Shown: in pieces, positions 62,663 through 64,000 of the stretch
Layout: every line of letters starts with the position of its first letter
How positions within the stretch are numbered: the stretch's first letter is position 1
Assembly (NCBI GenBank): GCA_948868795.1
Contig: CAQRDK010000002.1
Span: forward strand, 1 to 64,000
Length of the DNA: 64,000 nt
DNA from: an uncultured Candidatus Saccharibacteria bacterium
GTDB lineage: Bacteria; Patescibacteriota; Saccharimonadia; Saccharimonadales; Saccharimonadaceae
Direction of reading: 5' to 3'
The notes under the pieces: generated by a model
What the model was told of the DNA's origin: nothing
The model's input: the letters and a program-made list of their open reading frames with translations, nothing else
Database searches by the model: none
Program-made: the position numbers and the translations under genes

Positions 62663-63397
62663 ATGAAACGTCTGAAAACCCTGAATCCTGCACCGGCCGC
62701 TGGTCCGCGTAAAATCACCAAAGCCCAGAGATTCCTTGCCATTGCCGTAATCGCAACTGCCGCATTCTTCTGTCTGGCCTGCGTCGCGGCGTCCCAGGTT
62801 CAATCAGCTAACCCCGAGGGCCTGATTACTGACGAAGCCACCGTCGCCGCTTATGACAGTGAATTCGCCAAGTTTCTCGGCGCTGGACACAGAATCTCCG
62901 AGTATAGCTATGTCCGCGCCGCCATTAGCGATAATTTCGCCTTTGGCTACGGTCCGCTCTGCGACGTCACCGATTTTCAGGTCATCGTCGGAGAAACTGG
63001 CACAGTCGGCGTCGTTGCTCATGGCAAGTGTAAATTCGGTCAATGGGAAATGAACCCCGTAGAATCCAAAGGAACGGAAACCTTCATATTGGTTTTTGAG
63101 GGCTGCGTCGCGCCGCAGGCTTGGTGGAGCCATCCGGTCACGTCTGCTACGCTCTGCGACATCCCTCTGACCACGGGTGGCTATTTGTCCGAGCTGATGG
63201 TCTGGGTCCCCTGGCCTGACGATCTAGACTTCGATACTCCTGACATCGGCGCCACCATCTACGCCCATTCCTGGTACTGGGACGGCAGCCAATACGTCCA
63301 GTCCAAATTTGTCGACTCTCCTCAGGCCTCAACTTCCACTTCTCCCTCCCAGATTAGCATCAAAGGCGCCCCTCGGGGCGCCTTTCCCCTTACATGA
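62663..63397 (+). CDS. Membrane-anchored or secreted protein, unknown
   Basis: The protein has 244 residues. A membrane or signal helix lies at about 26-46 (LAIAVIATAAFFCLACVAAS). The extracellular part has pairs of cysteines (GPLCDVTDF, HGKCKFGQWE, FEGCVAPQ, TLCDIPL) and many aromatics, which suggests a disulfide-stabilised beta domain. I recognise no family. The last codons lie inside a terminator hairpin (63362-63388), so the true 3' end of the reading frame may be altered by a small frameshift. The ribosome-binding site is GAAAGGAAAA. Confidence 0.6.
   Translation: MKRLKTLNPAPAAGPRKITKAQRFLAIAVIATAAFFCLACVAASQVQSANPEGLITDEATVAAYDSEFAKFLGAGHRISEYSYVRAAISDNFAFGYGPLCDVTDFQVIVGETGTVGVVAHGKCKFGQWEMNPVESKGTETFILVFEGCVAPQAWWSHPVTSATLCDIPLTTGGYLSELMVWVPWPDDLDFDTPDIGATIYAHSWYWDGSQYVQSKFVDSPQASTSTSPSQISIKGAPRGAFPLT
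63362..63388 (+). terminator. Terminator overlapping the end of the gene at 62663
   Basis: AAAGGCGCC-CCTC-GGGGCGCCTTT is a perfect hairpin that begins before the stop codon at 63395. Confidence 0.78.
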
Positions 63398-63429
63398 TGT
63401 GAAGTTGTAAGAAAACTACGGCATGAAAA

Positions 63430-63450
63430 AGCCCCGGCAAAAGCCGAGGC
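63430..63450 (-). terminator. Terminator of the last gene
   Basis: On the minus strand, GCCTCGGC-TTTT-GCCGGGGC is followed by TTTTTC. Confidence 0.82.
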
Positions 63451-63518
63451 CCGGTGCGAGAAAGGAACCAACAGTTCAAAACATTCATATCTCGCACCTC
63501 ATCGTCGGGCGGCGCAGC

Positions 63519-64000
63519 CTATTGCTGAGCAATCAGCGGACTGTCCAGTTCACAGTAGAAAGCAACCATGACTCTTCCCGTAGATGTGATTGTCGCCGAA
63601 GCGATTGCGCCGTCTTTGCCGACCCAGGTGATAACGCCGTTGGGGTGAGTTATGGTCAGAAGTGCGCACTCATCGAGCTTGTCGTTGATTTTGTCTTCTT
63701 GCCCCAGCTGTCTCAAGACGGAGCACATAAGGTTTCTATAGGTGTCGTACTTCTGCTTGTAATCGTAACCATTAGTGGCCATTGGCGCTCTCCCGGAGTA
63801 CTCTGGACTAAACAATTCATTGCCGCCGAGTGGCTCGGTGGAATGCTCATAAGTCTCGATGACTTCGCCCGAAAGCGACTTCAAGACCACGGTATGGTCA
63901 TCGGTCATCTCGAAGGAGCAGTTGTCGGCGCTAAGGCTTGTGCTTTCGCCGAACAGGATAGATGGCATATAATAGAGCAGCGTTATTGCTGTGGCCGCCA
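63519..64000 (-). CDS. Membrane-anchored or secreted protein, unknown (N-terminus outside the window)
   Basis: The frame is open to the window edge. The ATG at 63968 is preceded in frame by AATAITLLYY, so a hydrophobic signal or anchor segment continues outside and the true start is not here. The visible part has about 160 residues: NCSFEMTDDHTVVLKSLSGEVIETYEHS, KYDTYRNLMCSVLRQLGQ, DECALLTITHPNGVITWVGKDG and a beta end ITSTGRVMVAFYCEL. Four cysteines fit an extracellular domain. I recognise no family. Confidence 0.6.
   Translation of the reverse strand, partial: AATAITLLYYMPSILFGESTSLSADNCSFEMTDDHTVVLKSLSGEVIETYEHSTEPLGGNELFSPEYSGRAPMATNGYDYKQKYDTYRNLMCSVLRQLGQEDKINDKLDECALLTITHPNGVITWVGKDGAIASATITSTGRVMVAFYCELDSPLIAQQ

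Overview
The window looks like a chromosome segment of an ultra-small, host-associated bacterium of the Candidate Phyla Radiation, most likely Candidatus Saccharibacteria (TM7). The support is indirect. It has FISUMP-type surface proteins, a type IV pilus ATPase, a compact set of housekeeping genes, WxL-like Gram-positive surface proteins, short intergenic gaps, and CTC/GCC-rich codon use. UGA is an ordinary stop here, which argues against the Gracilibacteria/SR1 code. No biosynthetic operon is visible. The species cannot be named from the sequence.

Layout. 0-9 kb: the end of a FISUMP surface protein with its palindromic repeat, a VanZ/RDD membrane protein, a GH25 lysozyme, a DUF2130 protein, a secreted surface protein, a PilB-type ATPase and a secreted matrixin-like protease with a partner. 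9-12.7 kb: M1 aminopeptidase, Nudix hydrolase and histidine phosphatase. 12.7-16.7 kb: 23S and 5S rRNA, each with its own promoter, no 16S gene, and an expanded 23S helix. 16.8-25 kb: housekeeping genes (a shortened UvrC, SecG, a peptide-binding protein, AspS) and a four-gene membrane cluster. 25-31 kb: the second FISUMP cassette, MurC and small membrane proteins. 31-39 kb: an AT-rich defence island on the minus strand beside tRNA-Leu, with a Gabija-like nuclease/helicase pair (nuclease frameshifted at a homopolymer) and a DpnII-like restriction-modification set with two methylases. 39-57.8 kb: a WxL/DUF916 surface pair, TypA, paralogous membrane proteins, a gene with a G9 tract, a TetR-controlled ABC-2 exporter, TatD, a histone-H1-like basic protein, the third FISUMP cassette, a TM2 protein and cysteine desulfurase. 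57.8-64 kb: MnmA surrounded by secreted or membrane proteins with different codon use, and a phosphoribosyltransferase.

Two promoter styles coexist. About 17 genes, mostly housekeeping, have a TATAAT box 4-9 bases before the ATG and no Shine-Dalgarno sequence, which predicts leaderless mRNAs. Other transcripts (surface proteins, rRNA, small membrane proteins) use a TTGACA-17-TGTGCTACAAT promoter, a leader that often folds into a hairpin, and an AGGAGG ribosome-binding site.

The most unusual system is the FISUMP cassette. Two complete copies (25.2-27.4 and 52.9-54.7 kb) and one 3' end (0-0.7 kb) are seen. Each complete copy has a promoter, a roughly 140-170 nt structured leader RNA ending in an intrinsic terminator, an identical ribosome-binding and start region, a secreted protein with a C-terminal FISUMP domain, and then a roughly 170 bp palindromic element with long terminal inverted repeats.
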